64,000 bases of DNA from Aerococcus urinaehominis (GCF_001543245.1 NZ_CP014163.1:1222387-1286386); one strand, 5' to 3'; counted from the first letter of the stretch, positions 45,121 through 56,245 are shown. Made by a program: numbers and translations. The notes: a model not told the origin generated them from the sequence alone.

Positions 45121-45201
45121 TTCAAGCATTTTAATCGGTTAGTCATTCTTTTTTTCACTTAGTTTGGTATAATAAAAGAGAATTGAGAATGAGGAGGATA
45201 C

Positions 45202-45867
45202 ATGATGTCAAACTTACGCCGTAACTTTGATTTACAGTTAGAAGAGATTAACGAAAAATTCCAAACTATGGGCTTACAAGCTCTAGATGCCGTTCGCAAA
45301 GCTAATACAGCCTTAATTAATCGTGACAAGGAACTAGCTCAGGATGTTATTACTAGTGATGTTGAGATTAATTTATTGGAAGAATCGATTGAAAAGCAAA
45401 CAACTCAGGTTATTGCCTTACAACAACCTGTAGTTTACGATTTACGATTAGTAATTGCTGTACTGAAGGCTTCTTCTGATTTAGAACGTATTGGTGACCA
45501 TGCAGTTTCAATTGCCAAGCGGATTACTGACTATCGCGGTCGTGACCGGGTAGGCCAAATTGAAGAAGCCATTGAAAATATGGCTAATACTGTATCTGAA
45601 ATTGGTAAAGAAACGGTTAATGCTTTTGTTAACCAGGATGAGAAGGCCGCCATTGCTATTGCTAAACGTGATAGTGAAGTAGATGAGGCTTATCATGAAA
45701 TCTTCAAGATGGTTGTTAAAGGTCTTGAGGAAGATGATGAGTCTATTGAAGCTGGCCTAGCTTATATCTCTATCATTGCTAACCTTGAACGGATTGGTGA
45801 CTATTTGACTAATATCTGCGAACGAACAGTTTATATGGTAACTGGTCAAAATGTAGAGTTAAACTAG
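45202..45867 (+). CDS. phoU: Phosphate signalling regulator PhoU
   Basis: A 221-residue all-helical protein made of two three-helix PhoU repeats, each with the metal-binding E/D-x-x-x-D motif: LERIGDHAVSIAKR (about 94-107) and LERIGDYLTNICER (about 195-208). PhoU links the PstSCAB phosphate transporter to PhoR and restrains phosphate uptake. Here it is not next to pst genes. Two adjacent ATGs could serve; the second (45205) has better spacing to GAGGAGG. Confidence 0.92.
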   Translation: MMSNLRRNFDLQLEEINEKFQTMGLQALDAVRKANTALINRDKELAQDVITSDVEINLLEESIEKQTTQVIALQQPVVYDLRLVIAVLKASSDLERIGDHAVSIAKRITDYRGRDRVGQIEEAIENMANTVSEIGKETVNAFVNQDEKAAIAIAKRDSEVDEAYHEIFKMVVKGLEEDDESIEAGLAYISIIANLERIGDYLTNICERTVYMVTGQNVELN

Positions 45868-45876
45868 CTTCTTTGG

Positions 45877-45905
45877 TTGACAAAAAAAGGGCTCTTGGTT
45901 ATACT
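45877..45905 (+). promoter_or_regulatory. Promoter of tyrS T-box transcript
   Basis: TTGACA (45877-45882), 17-base spacer, TATACT (45900-45905). Confidence 0.8.
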
Positions 45906-45911
45906 GGGGCC

Positions 45912-46139
45912 CATAATAGTGACAAGAGTGGTTGAAGTAGGTAATAACTGTGACTTTTAGAGAGCTAGTGGTGGTGAGAACTAGTAGCAACTATTACTGA
46001 ATTACGGCTATAATCAGACTCTTGCGTTTAATATGCGTTAAATATTGGAAAGTGATACTTGCAGATAGTAAGTATAACTTGGGTGGTACCACGGTAATAA
46101 TCGTCCCAAAAACTCTGAGTAGTTTTTGGGACTTTTTTG
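45912..46139 (+). promoter_or_regulatory. T-box riboswitch controlling tyrS
   Basis: The leader has Stem I closed by CAAGAGT...ACTCTTG (about 45923-46022), an AGAGAGC motif and GGTGGTGAGA apical loop (about 45960-45980), Tyr specifier codons TAT-TAC in the loop (45992-45997), the antiterminator T-box GGGTGGTACCACGG (46081-46094) and an intrinsic terminator GTCCCAAAAACT/AGTTTTTGGGAC with T6 (46103-46138). Uncharged tRNA-Tyr should stabilise the antiterminator and allow tyrS expression. Confidence 0.95.
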
Positions 46140-46171
46140 TTTTTTTAAAACTATTTTTAGGAGGATTTATA

Positions 46172-47431
46172 ATGAATATTATTGATGAGTTAGCCTGGCG
46201 AGGAGCTATTAACCAGCAAACTGATGAGGAAGGCTTACGTCAACTAGTTGATGATAAGGCCATTCGTCTTTATTGTGGTGTCGATCCTACGGGTGACTCC
46301 TTACATATTGGCCACTTGATTCCTTTTGTTATGCTAAAAAGATTCCAAGATTTTGGTCATCACCCGTACATTTTAATTGGAGGGGCCACAGGTTCTATTG
46401 GTGATCCATCTGGTAAATCTGAGGAACGCACGCTTCAAAGTATGGATGTGGTCAATGAGAACGCCCGTAAGTTAACTAAACAAATGAAAAAGTTGTTCTT
46501 AGATGATCAGGATAGTAAATTTACGATTGTTAACAATTATGATTGGACGAGTAAATTAACCCTTTTAGATTTCTTGCGTGACTATGGTAAACGATTTAAT
46601 GTCAATACCATGCTGGCTAAAGATATTGTTTCTTCTCGCCTAGAAGTAGGTATCTCCTTCACAGAGTTTGCTTACCAGATTTTACAGTCTATGGACTATT
46701 TACACTTATACCAAACGGAAAACATTCAATTGCAAATTGGTGGGGCTGACCAGTGGGGGAATATTACCTCAGGTTTAGAATTAATTCGTAAGGTAGAAGG
46801 CCCCGAAGCCCAAGCTTATGGCTTAACGATTCCATTGATGTTAAAAGCTGACGGTACTAAATTCGGTAAGACAGCAGGTGGTGCGGTTTGGTTAGACCCT
46901 GAAAAAACTTCCCCTTATGAGTTTTACCAATTCTGGATTAATCAAGATGATGCTGATGTGATTAAATACTTGAAATATTTCACTTTCTTATCCCACCAAG
47001 AAATTGAAGATTTAGCTGACCAAGTTGCCCAAGCACCAGAGGCTCGTCAAGCACAAAAAGCCTTAGCTGAAGAGATGACACGTTTTGTGCATGGTCAAGA
47101 AGGACTAGACGATGCCCAAGCTATTACAGCAGCCCTCTTCCAAGGGCAGATTAAGGAATTAACAGGTAAGCAAATTGACCAAGCTTTTGGCAATATGCCG
47201 GGTGCCACTATGCCAGCCGAACCAGCTAACCTAGCTGTCTTTTTAGTTGATGCTGGTGTGGAGCCTTCACGTCGTCAGAGTCGGGAAGATATTAAAAATG
47301 GTGCCATTACTATCAATGGCGATAAAATGACCGACCTTGACTACGAGATTTCTCCAGCTGACGCAATCGAAGGTAAGTACCTTGTGGTTAGACGTGGTAA
47401 GAAAAAATATTTCTTAGTTAAATTCCAGTAG
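46172..47431 (+). CDS. tyrS: Tyrosyl-tRNA synthetase
   Basis: Attaches tyrosine to tRNA-Tyr. The 419-residue class Ic enzyme starts at ATG 46172 after AGGAGG; the frame is open upstream only through the T-box leader. HIGH motif as HIGHLIPF (residues about 45-52), tyrosine-specific YQILQSMDYL, QIGGADQWGNITSG, KMSKS-like KFGKT (about 230), and a C-terminal S4 RNA-binding domain (about 350-415). Confidence 0.97.
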   Translation: MNIIDELAWRGAINQQTDEEGLRQLVDDKAIRLYCGVDPTGDSLHIGHLIPFVMLKRFQDFGHHPYILIGGATGSIGDPSGKSEERTLQSMDVVNENARKLTKQMKKLFLDDQDSKFTIVNNYDWTSKLTLLDFLRDYGKRFNVNTMLAKDIVSSRLEVGISFTEFAYQILQSMDYLHLYQTENIQLQIGGADQWGNITSGLELIRKVEGPEAQAYGLTIPLMLKADGTKFGKTAGGAVWLDPEKTSPYEFYQFWINQDDADVIKYLKYFTFLSHQEIEDLADQVAQAPEARQAQKALAEEMTRFVHGQEGLDDAQAITAALFQGQIKELTGKQIDQAFGNMPGATMPAEPANLAVFLVDAGVEPSRRQSREDIKNGAITINGDKMTDLDYEISPADAIEGKYLVVRRGKKKYFLVKFQ

Positions 47432-47515
47432 CTATCTAGGCAAGGAGATAAAAATCTGCTAAAATGAGGGCGGTTTAGAGTACGGATAAGCCGAAAAGAT
47501 AAAGGAGTATCCGAC

Positions 47516-48021
47516 TTGAAAAAAAGAATGATAATAGGTGCGATAACTAGCACTATGTTTTTAATGGCTAGCTTAGTAACTCAGCCGGTAATAGCTAAGG
47601 GATTGGTTACTAACGTTGACCAGACAGCCACAACAATTCCACCAAGCCCAGTTGTTTCAGATAGTCAGGGGTCAGCTATTGTGGCCAGTGCCCAGACCTA
47701 TTTGGGTGTCCCCTACGTCTGGGGGGGACTAGCCCAGCAGGTTTTGATTGCTCTGGCTTGGTCCAATATGTATACGGACTACATGGTATCGATTTGCCGA
47801 GGACAACAGCTGACCAACAGCTGATGGGTCAGACCATACCTCTCGACCAGGCTCAGGCTGGCGACCTTTATTTCTTTATTGAGGCAGGCGCCACCAGTTC
47901 CTACCATGTTGCCATTGCTACAGGGGAGGGTTATTTTATTCATGCCCCTCAACCTGGGGACGTTGTCTCTTATAGTCATGTTGATTATTTTAGTCCCCAG
48001 TTAGCCATCCGTCTGAATTAA
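47516..48021 (+). pseudogene. Frameshifted secreted NlpC/P60 endopeptidase
   Basis: A TTG start eight bases after AAAGGAG opens a signal peptide (MKKRMIIGAITSTMFLMASL..., cut after VIA), a short linker and the start of an NlpC/P60 domain (ASAQTYLGVPYVWGG). At the run of seven G at 47721-47727 the frame is lost; the next frame continues the domain perfectly (TSPAGFDCSGLVQYVYGLHG ... SSYHVAIATGEGYFIHAPQPGD) to a stop at 48021. One more G would restore a protein of about 168 residues with the catalytic Cys and His. So it is a slippage-type frameshift, either a real mutation, phase variation, or a sequencing error. No LysM domain is present. Confidence 0.85.
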
Positions 48022-48063
48022 AAAAACAGGTCTTGCGATAATAATTCGCAAGACCTGTTTTTA
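48021..48063. terminator. Bidirectional terminator NlpC/P60 gene / scrA
   Basis: AAAAACAGGTCTTGCGA/TCGCAAGACCTGTTTTT, a 17-bp perfect stem between convergent genes. Confidence 0.9.
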
Positions 48064-48070
48064 TATGTTT

Positions 48071-50032
48071 TTAACTTACTTCAATCAAGCTTTGACCAGT
48101 TTTGATTGTATTCTGGTCTTTAACTGGATAGTCAAAATTTTGGAAGTCGTTAGAGTTGGTAATAATGACCATGACGGTTGGATCGTAACCAGCAGCCTTA
48201 ATGGTATCAATATCAAATTCGGCGACTAATTGGCCGGTTGTTACTTGGTCACCCTGGCTGAGATGGCTAGTAAAGCCTTGACCATTCATTTTGACAGTAT
48301 CAATACCGATATGGATCAGCACTTCTAGTCCATCTTGACCGGTAAAGCCATAGGCATGTTTACTATCATTGGTAACGCTTAGCTCACCGGTTACTGGTGC
48401 GTAAATTTTACCCTCACTAGGCAGAATGGCTGCCCCCTTACCCATGATTTCTTGAGAGAAGACGGGATCAGCTACCTGGCTAAGTGGAATGTAGCGACCT
48501 GCTACTGGATTGCTTACTGCCAGTGGACCGATGGCTGATGTAGACTGGGCGGGGCTAGCAGTTGCCTGGTTTGTGGCTGGTTCAGCTTGGTTATCAGTTT
48601 GGGTTTCCTGACTTAGTTGACTGAATTTACGTTTGCCGTAAATAAAGGTCACAATAAAGGAAACAGCTATTGAAGCTAAGAGGGCAAGCATATAGGCCGG
48701 AATTTTTTCGGCAAATATAGCGACAAAACCAATAAGACCGGCTGGACCAAGTGACCGACTGCGAACCCCCATCAGCCCCATCATTAGGGCACCGACGCCA
48801 GCTCCGGCCATCGCAGAGTAGAAAGGAAAACGGTGTTTCAGGTTGACCCCGAACATGGCTGGTTCAGTAATCCCTAGCATGGCTGATAAGGCAGAAGATG
48901 AGGCCAGGCCTTTTTCTTTCTCACTCTTAGTTAAGAAGAAGATGGCCAGAGCAGCTGCGCCTTGTGCGACGTTAGCAGCGGAAGCAACCGGGAAGATAAA
49001 GTTACCACCAGTGTTAGCTAAATCAGCGATAAGAGAAGTTTCTACTGCTGGGAAGGCTTGGTGGAGGCCAGTTAGGACGATTGGTGAGTAGAAGATACCA
49101 AAGACGCCTAGACCTAAGCCACCTAAGGTGTCAACTAGCCAAACTAGAGAACTAGTGAACCAATCAGAAGCTGTTCGTAAGACTGGGCCGACAAAGGCAA
49201 AGGTTAAAAAGCCAGTGATAATCACTGATAGCATAGGGGTAAAGGTGAAATCGACAGCATTATTTAAATGTTTGTGGAAAAATTTCTCTAGGCTGGCTAA
49301 AATCCAGGCAACCCCAATTACTGGTAACACTTGGCCTTGATAACCGGCTTGGGCAATTTCTAAGCCAAAGATATTCCAAACAGGCATTTCACCAGCTGCC
49401 ATCGTTTCAGCTACCGCATAGCCGTTAATCAGATCTGGCATAACTAGCATCATACCTGCTGCGGCACCGAGGAAAGGGTTACCTCCAAAACGCTTAGTAG
49501 CTGAAAAACCAATTAAAATAGGTAAAAAAGCAAAAGGTGCAGAGGCAAACATATTAATCATAGAGGCAACATCAGTTAGGGCCGGATACATCTCCACAAC
49601 AGCTTGGGGGCCGAAAAGGCCAGGGGCTGTTAAGACATTATTGAGGGCCATCAAAAGGCCGCCAGCTGTTAAGGCAGGAATCAAAGGCACAAAAATATCT
49701 GACAAGACCTTAATCAAACGCATCACCGGATTGCTGGTATCATTAGCTTGCGCTTCATTTTTCACTTCAGCTGTTGAGGCGGCAGTAGCCCCAGTTATTT
49801 TTACTAGTTCATCGTAAACCGGTCCAACATCACCAGGACCTACTATGATTTGGTACTGACCATTAGCCTTGAAGGTTCCCTTGAGATCAGGATCTTCATC
49901 TAAGGCGGCTTGGTTAATCTGGTCCACATCCTTAACAACTAAGCGTAGGCGGGTGGCACAGTGAGCAGCAGAAGTTAGGTTCCCTTGTCCAAGTGCATCA
50001 GCAACTCTTTGGGCAACTTCTTTATGATTCAT
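48071..50032 (-). CDS. scrA: PTS sucrose-specific permease EIIBCA
   Basis: Takes up sucrose as sucrose-6-phosphate. The 653-residue protein has an EIIB domain first (1-80, phospho-Cys25 in AHCATRLRL), the EIIC membrane domain (about 105-465) and an EIIA domain (about 505-653, active His in VLIHIGIDTVKMNG), the B-C-A order of sucrose/trehalose permeases. Divergent scrB and then scrR confirm the sugar. AGGAGAG site before ATG. Controlled by operator/promoter sequences in the shared intergenic region. Confidence 0.92.
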   Translation of the reverse strand: MNHKEVAQRVADALGQGNLTSAAHCATRLRLVVKDVDQINQAALDEDPDLKGTFKANGQYQIIVGPGDVGPVYDELVKITGATAASTAEVKNEAQANDTSNPVMRLIKVLSDIFVPLIPALTAGGLLMALNNVLTAPGLFGPQAVVEMYPALTDVASMINMFASAPFAFLPILIGFSATKRFGGNPFLGAAAGMMLVMPDLINGYAVAETMAAGEMPVWNIFGLEIAQAGYQGQVLPVIGVAWILASLEKFFHKHLNNAVDFTFTPMLSVIITGFLTFAFVGPVLRTASDWFTSSLVWLVDTLGGLGLGVFGIFYSPIVLTGLHQAFPAVETSLIADLANTGGNFIFPVASAANVAQGAAALAIFFLTKSEKEKGLASSSALSAMLGITEPAMFGVNLKHRFPFYSAMAGAGVGALMMGLMGVRSRSLGPAGLIGFVAIFAEKIPAYMLALLASIAVSFIVTFIYGKRKFSQLSQETQTDNQAEPATNQATASPAQSTSAIGPLAVSNPVAGRYIPLSQVADPVFSQEIMGKGAAILPSEGKIYAPVTGELSVTNDSKHAYGFTGQDGLEVLIHIGIDTVKMNGQGFTSHLSQGDQVTTGQLVAEFDIDTIKAAGYDPTVMVIITNSNDFQNFDYPVKDQNTIKTGQSLIEVS

Positions 50033-50060
50033 ATTCTCTCCTCCTTAAAAGGCAAAATTT

Positions 50061-50074
50061 ATAAAACGCTTACA
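50061..50074. promoter_or_regulatory. ScrR/cre-type operator O1 (scrA side)
   Basis: ATAAAACGCTTACA, which is the inverted counterpart of the scrB-side operator (TGTAAGCGGTATAA); it lies just downstream of the scrA start site. Confidence 0.7.
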
Positions 50075-50086
50075 ATTTATGACCAT

Positions 50087-50115
50087 AGTTTACCACCCGA
50101 TAACAATTAAGTCAA
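50087..50115 (-). promoter_or_regulatory. scrA promoter
   Basis: Minus-strand TTGACT (50115-50110), 17-base spacer, TAAACT (50092-50087). Confidence 0.7.
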
Positions 50116-50174
50116 AGCTTTTCTTAATTTCCTTATAAAACATTAAATAAGCTTTAACACCAATATGTAAACCT

Positions 50175-50203
50175 TTGACATATACTTATGTAAGCGGTAT
50201 AAT
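50175..50203 (+). promoter_or_regulatory. scrB promoter, consensus sigma-A
   Basis: TTGACA (50175-50180), 17-base spacer, TATAAT (50198-50203), a perfect consensus; an operator sits in the spacer and -10, as expected for a strongly repressed gene. Confidence 0.85.
50189..50202. promoter_or_regulatory. ScrR/cre-type operator O2 (scrB side)
   Basis: TGTAAGCGGTATAA overlaps the spacer and -10 of the scrB promoter and mirrors O1 at 50061-50074, 128 bases away. Binding by ScrR is inferred from the adjacent scrR gene. Confidence 0.7.
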
Positions 50204-50245
50204 TTTGGTAGTTATTATGAATGTATTGCAAGGGAGGATATTGCC

Positions 50246-51700
50246 ATGACTCATCAATTTACTAATTATACTGATGCTGAACGCTATCGGCCTTATCAAG
50301 ATTGGACACCAGACCATATACATGCCTTAAGTGAACGGGTTGCCAAGTCACCTTGGCGTGCCAACTACCATATCGAGCCAGAAACAGGTCTTTTAAATGA
50401 TCCCAATGGCTTTTCTTATTTTAATGGTCAGTGGCAGCTTTTTTACCAACATTTTCCTTATGGTGCAAGTCATGGGTTAAAATCTTGGCGCCATTTAACG
50501 AGTCCAGACCTGGTTCATTGGCAGGACCAAGGGACGAAAATTTATCCTGATACGGGTGTTGATTCCCACGGTGCTTATTCAGGTTCTGCTTGGCTCCAAG
50601 AAGATAGCTTATTTATATTCTACACTGGCAATGTACGCGATCAGAACTGGCAGCGACTGACCTTCCAAAACGGCGCCTGGCTGTCCAAGGAGGGGGAAAT
50701 TACAAAGGAGAAAAAACCACTGATTAAGCAACCTAGCCAGGTAACCAGTGATTTTCGTGATCCCATGGTTTTTGCCTACCAGGGTCAGACCTATATGGTT
50801 ATCGGTGCTCAGGATGCTAGTGATTTGAGTGGCCAAGTTTTCCTATACCAAGCTAAGGATAATAATTTGTTAGATTGGCAGCTTATTGGGCCGTTACATT
50901 TTACGGCTGATACAATGGGCTATATGGTGGAATGCCCTAACCTAGTGTTTTTAGATGGCCAGCCTTTACTAGTTTTCTGCCCACAAGGACTAGATAAAGC
51001 GATATTGGATTATCAAAATATTTATCCCAACTGTTATGTGCTAGCTGATGACTTGTCAATTTCAGCATGCTGCTTAGAGGGAGCAGGTGCTATTCACAGG
51101 CTTGATGATGGCTTCGACCTCTATGCCAGCCAAGCCTTTAATGCGCCAGATGGTCGCGCGTTGATGGTATCTTGGTTGGGTTTGCCGGATATCGATTATC
51201 CAAGTGACCAGTATGGCCACCAAGGCACCCTGAGTCTGGTCAAGGAGTTGAGCCTCGTCAATGGCCAAGTCTACCAATATCCCGTTCATGAAACCAAGGC
51301 CATGCGCCAAGCAGTAGAGTCAGTGGCTGGTTTACAGGCCCTCAGGGATAATACTTATGAACTAGAAGTTAGTCTAGCAGCCAACCAACAGACTCAAATT
51401 ATAGTTTTTGGTAACCAGGATGCTAGCCAGGGCTTACGCATTGAATTAGATAGTCAGCTAGGTCGGGTGGTCGTAGACCGTAGCCAGTGTGGCCAGCTTT
51501 TTGCTGAAGAATACGGGCAGGTTCGGGAGAGCTTAGTGGAAGCAGCCAGTCCTATGACTTTAAATATTTTTATCGATCAATCGGTATTTGAGATTTATAT
51601 TAACAAAGGACAAAAAGTTATTTCTGGCCGCGTATTTCCAGGTCCAGGTCAAAATTATATCAAGCTAGACCAGGGTCAGTTATGGTATCTAGCATTATAG
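50246..51700 (+). CDS. scrB: Sucrose-6-phosphate hydrolase (GH32)
   Basis: Hydrolyses sucrose-6-phosphate to glucose-6-phosphate and fructose inside the cell. The 484-residue GH32 enzyme has the nucleophile Asp52 in LLNDPNGF, the FRDPMVFAY transition-state Asp motif (about 170) and the VECPNLVF acid/base Glu motif (about 228), then the beta-sandwich domain (about 350-484). Good GGGAGG site. Head-to-head with scrA and 12 bases ahead of scrR. Confidence 0.95.
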   Translation: MTHQFTNYTDAERYRPYQDWTPDHIHALSERVAKSPWRANYHIEPETGLLNDPNGFSYFNGQWQLFYQHFPYGASHGLKSWRHLTSPDLVHWQDQGTKIYPDTGVDSHGAYSGSAWLQEDSLFIFYTGNVRDQNWQRLTFQNGAWLSKEGEITKEKKPLIKQPSQVTSDFRDPMVFAYQGQTYMVIGAQDASDLSGQVFLYQAKDNNLLDWQLIGPLHFTADTMGYMVECPNLVFLDGQPLLVFCPQGLDKAILDYQNIYPNCYVLADDLSISACCLEGAGAIHRLDDGFDLYASQAFNAPDGRALMVSWLGLPDIDYPSDQYGHQGTLSLVKELSLVNGQVYQYPVHETKAMRQAVESVAGLQALRDNTYELEVSLAANQQTQIIVFGNQDASQGLRIELDSQLGRVVVDRSQCGQLFAEEYGQVRESLVEAASPMTLNIFIDQSVFEIYINKGQKVISGRVFPGPGQNYIKLDQGQLWYLAL

Positions 51701-51712
51701 GAGGAAGATGAT

Positions 51713-52690
51713 ATGGCTGTTACACTAAAAGACGTGGCTCAGTTAGCTGGGGTCTCAGTAGCTACGGTTAGCCGAGTAATTAATGACAAGGGTTATTTAT
51801 CTGCAGCTACTCGTGCTAAGGTTGCGGCAGCCATTGAGGAGTTAGGCTATCAGCCTAATTTTATGGCGCGTTCACTTCAAGGTAAGCAGACTCAATTAAT
51901 TGGTTTAGTTTTTCCCAGTATTCAAAATGTTTTTTATGCTGAACTAATAGAAGCTCTTGAGGATAAGCTTTACCAGCAGGGCTATAAAAGTTTTTTAGCT
52001 ACTTGTGACTACCAGTCCAATAAAGAAAAGGCTTATATTGAGATGTTACAAGCTAACCGAGTTGATGGAATGATTGTCGGCTCTCATGCGCTCAAACCAG
52101 CAGACTATGCGGATGTTCAAGCGCCGGTTGTGAGTTTTGACCGTTATTTAGGCCCCAGTATCCCAATTGTATCTAGTGATAACTATCGTGGTGGCCAGTT
52201 AGTTGGCCAGCATTTCCAAAAAAAAGGCTTAACCAATATAGCGATTGTAACGGGTGCTAATGAAGCGGACTCACCAACCTATGACCGATATTTGGGTTTT
52301 AAAGAGAGCTTATCTGACCAAGAAAACATCGCTCTTAGCCATTGGCAACTGTTGCCTGATTATAGTATGGTCAGGCGGCGCTTGGTCTTGGGGGACCTGC
52401 TTAGGACCCCAGGATTAGAGGGAATCTTTTGCACAGATGATTTAACGGCACTTTTGGTCCTAGATCTGTTAGGTCATGATCAGAATAAGAATAGCATACA
52501 AGTAGTTGGCTATGATGGCAGCCAGTTAATCAACCGTTATCACTCCTATTTAACGACTGTTCAGCAACCGGTGGCTGACCTGGCTGACCTATGCGTGGAA
52601 ATGCTAATGAAGCGGATTGCGGGGCAAGTATTTTCTGACCATACGCATATCAAATTACCAGTATATTTGCGGGTAGGAACATCAGGCTAG
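51713..52690 (+). CDS. scrR: Sucrose operon repressor, LacI family
   Basis: A 325-residue LacI/GalR regulator: N-terminal helix-turn-helix (VTLKDVAQLAGVSVATVSRVIN, residues 3-24) with hinge helix (MARSLQGKQ), and a periplasmic-binding-like effector domain (about 60-320). Immediately follows scrB, so it is most likely ScrR, acting on the two operators at 50061 and 50189 and probably responding to fructose or sucrose-6-phosphate. Confidence 0.9.
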   Translation: MAVTLKDVAQLAGVSVATVSRVINDKGYLSAATRAKVAAAIEELGYQPNFMARSLQGKQTQLIGLVFPSIQNVFYAELIEALEDKLYQQGYKSFLATCDYQSNKEKAYIEMLQANRVDGMIVGSHALKPADYADVQAPVVSFDRYLGPSIPIVSSDNYRGGQLVGQHFQKKGLTNIAIVTGANEADSPTYDRYLGFKESLSDQENIALSHWQLLPDYSMVRRRLVLGDLLRTPGLEGIFCTDDLTALLVLDLLGHDQNKNSIQVVGYDGSQLINRYHSYLTTVQQPVADLADLCVEMLMKRIAGQVFSDHTHIKLPVYLRVGTSG

Positions 52691-52748
52691 GTCTCTTTTC
52701 TCAACTAGCTTTTATGTGCTATACTGGAAAGGAAATTATAGATTCTAG

Positions 52749-54773
<2,025 letters not shown>

Positions 54774-54788
54774 GGTAGATAAAAAGCT

Positions 54789-54830
54789 AAGGTGGCTGTG
54801 TATACTTATATCTCAGCCACTTTCGTTTTG
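54789..54830 (+). terminator. Possible terminator after metG
   Basis: GGTGGCTG / CAGCCAC hairpin with a 15-base loop, followed by TTTCGTTTTG. Weak. Confidence 0.4.
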
Positions 54831-54891
54831 CTTATTAGGCTAGTACCTGGTACCAGTTGGCTGGTATTAGCGATTTAGGAAGGAAAAAAAC

Positions 54892-55692
54892 ATGTTATTC
54901 GATACCCATACCCATATCAACGTTGACGACTTTGATGTCGACCGTGCGGAAGTGATTGCCAGAGCTAGAGAGGCTGGGGTTGCAGGTTTTGCCATTGTTG
55001 GATTTAATAAGCACACTATCAAGGCAGCTCGTAAGTTAGCTAAAACTAATGCTGATATGGTCAGCGTTTTAGGTTGGCACCCCACTGAGGCTAAGGATTT
55101 TACTGACGCCCATGAGGCTTACTTACTTAAACACCTTGATAATAAACGGGTGGTTGCTCTAGGGGAGACCGGTCTAGATTATTACTGGGATACATCAAGC
55201 CCAAGGGACCAGGAGCGGGCATTACGCCGCCAGTTAGCTATTGCTCGCGAGTTTAAACTGCCAGTAGTGATTCATAACCGAGAGGCTACTGCGGATGTCT
55301 ATAAGATTCTCAAGGATGAAAATGTGGGGCAAATAGGTGGTATCATGCACAGCTTCGGAGAGGGGCCGGAGTGGGCAAAAAAATTCTTAGATTTGGGCAT
55401 GCACCTATCTTTCTCTGGTGTGTCTACCTTTAAAAAGACAGATGATGTCCGTGAGGCTGCTCAGTTAGTCCCTGATGATAAAATTTTGATTGAAACAGAT
55501 GCGCCGTATCTAGCGCCAGTACCCAAACGAGGTAAGCGTAATGAACCAGCCTATGTTCATTATGTTTGTGAAAGGTTGAGTGAGGTTCGAGAAACTTCTT
55601 ACACCGATTTTGCCGAATTAACCTTCAAAAATGCCCTCAATTTGTTTAAGCTGAAGCACGATGACCAGGATGGGTTGAAGCGCCTTGACTAA
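54892..55692 (+). CDS. tatD: TatD-family metal-dependent hydrolase/DNase
   Basis: A 266-residue TIM-barrel metal-dependent hydrolase of the TatD family. Metal ligands: FDTHTHIN (about 3-10), GETGLDYYW (Glu about 94), VIHNREA (His), MHSFGE (His), and IETDAPYLAP (Asp). Homologues are 3'-5' DNases. It precedes rnmV, which overlaps its stop, the usual order in Firmicutes. GGAAGG site. Confidence 0.93.
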   Translation: MLFDTHTHINVDDFDVDRAEVIARAREAGVAGFAIVGFNKHTIKAARKLAKTNADMVSVLGWHPTEAKDFTDAHEAYLLKHLDNKRVVALGETGLDYYWDTSSPRDQERALRRQLAIAREFKLPVVIHNREATADVYKILKDENVGQIGGIMHSFGEGPEWAKKFLDLGMHLSFSGVSTFKKTDDVREAAQLVPDDKILIETDAPYLAPVPKRGKRNEPAYVHYVCERLSEVRETSYTDFAELTFKNALNLFKLKHDDQDGLKRLD

Positions 55693-56245
55693 GACTAAAA
55701 TTAAGCAGGTTCTAGTGGTGGAAGGCCGGGACGATACCAAGCGCCTGCAAGAATATTATGATGTGATGACGATTGAAACTAACGGGTCAGCCCTATCGCC
55801 AGTAACTTTGGCAGAAATTCAAAGAGCCCAAGACCTGTATGGGGTGATTGTCTTTACTGATCCAGATATTTCAGGATCTAAAATTCGTCAGACTATCACC
55901 CAGGCGGTTAAAGGGGTTAAGCATGCTTTTTTGACAGTTGATGAAGCACGGCCTAGTCATAGGGCTAGTCTGGGGGTGGAACATGCCAGTTTCAAGTCGA
56001 TAGACAGGGCCTTGTCCCAGGTTTATGAGCTGGCTGAGAATGTTTCAAACCAACCAGCTATCAGCCAGGCTGACCTTTACCGCCTGGGTTTAGTTGCTAG
56101 CCCTCAAGCTGCGGATCGCCGCGACTATCTGACAAATCGGTTGCGTATTGGCCATGTTAATGGCAAGCAACTGGCTAAACGCCTAAATTTATTTCAAATT
56201 GATATTAAGCAGGTGGAAGCCATTCTCGCCGACTTTGATGAATAA
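55685..56245 (+). CDS. rnmV: Ribonuclease M5
   Basis: Matures the 5S rRNA by cutting both strands of its terminal stem. The 186-residue protein starts at TTG 55685, overlapping the tatD stop by eight bases. Toprim domain with VVEGRDDTKRL (Glu near residue 14) and the VFTDPDISGSKIR Asp-x-Asp motif (about 58-60); C-terminal domain about 120-186 includes SNQPAISQADLYRLGL. Position between tatD and rsmA is canonical. Confidence 0.95.
   Translation: MTKTKIKQVLVVEGRDDTKRLQEYYDVMTIETNGSALSPVTLAEIQRAQDLYGVIVFTDPDISGSKIRQTITQAVKGVKHAFLTVDEARPSHRASLGVEHASFKSIDRALSQVYELAENVSNQPAISQADLYRLGLVASPQAADRRDYLTNRLRIGHVNGKQLAKRLNLFQIDIKQVEAILADFDE

Noticed and set aside
46022-46171. N-terminal 50-residue extension of tyrS
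   Set aside because: The extension is translated from T-box and terminator sequence; the true start has an AGGAGG site at 46172 and matches other TyrS proteins.
47721-47727. Programmed ribosomal frameshift at the G7 tract
   Set aside because: There is no clear stimulatory structure or Shine-Dalgarno-like element visible at the site, and such regulation is not known for NlpC/P60 enzymes; mutation, phase variation or sequencing error is simpler.
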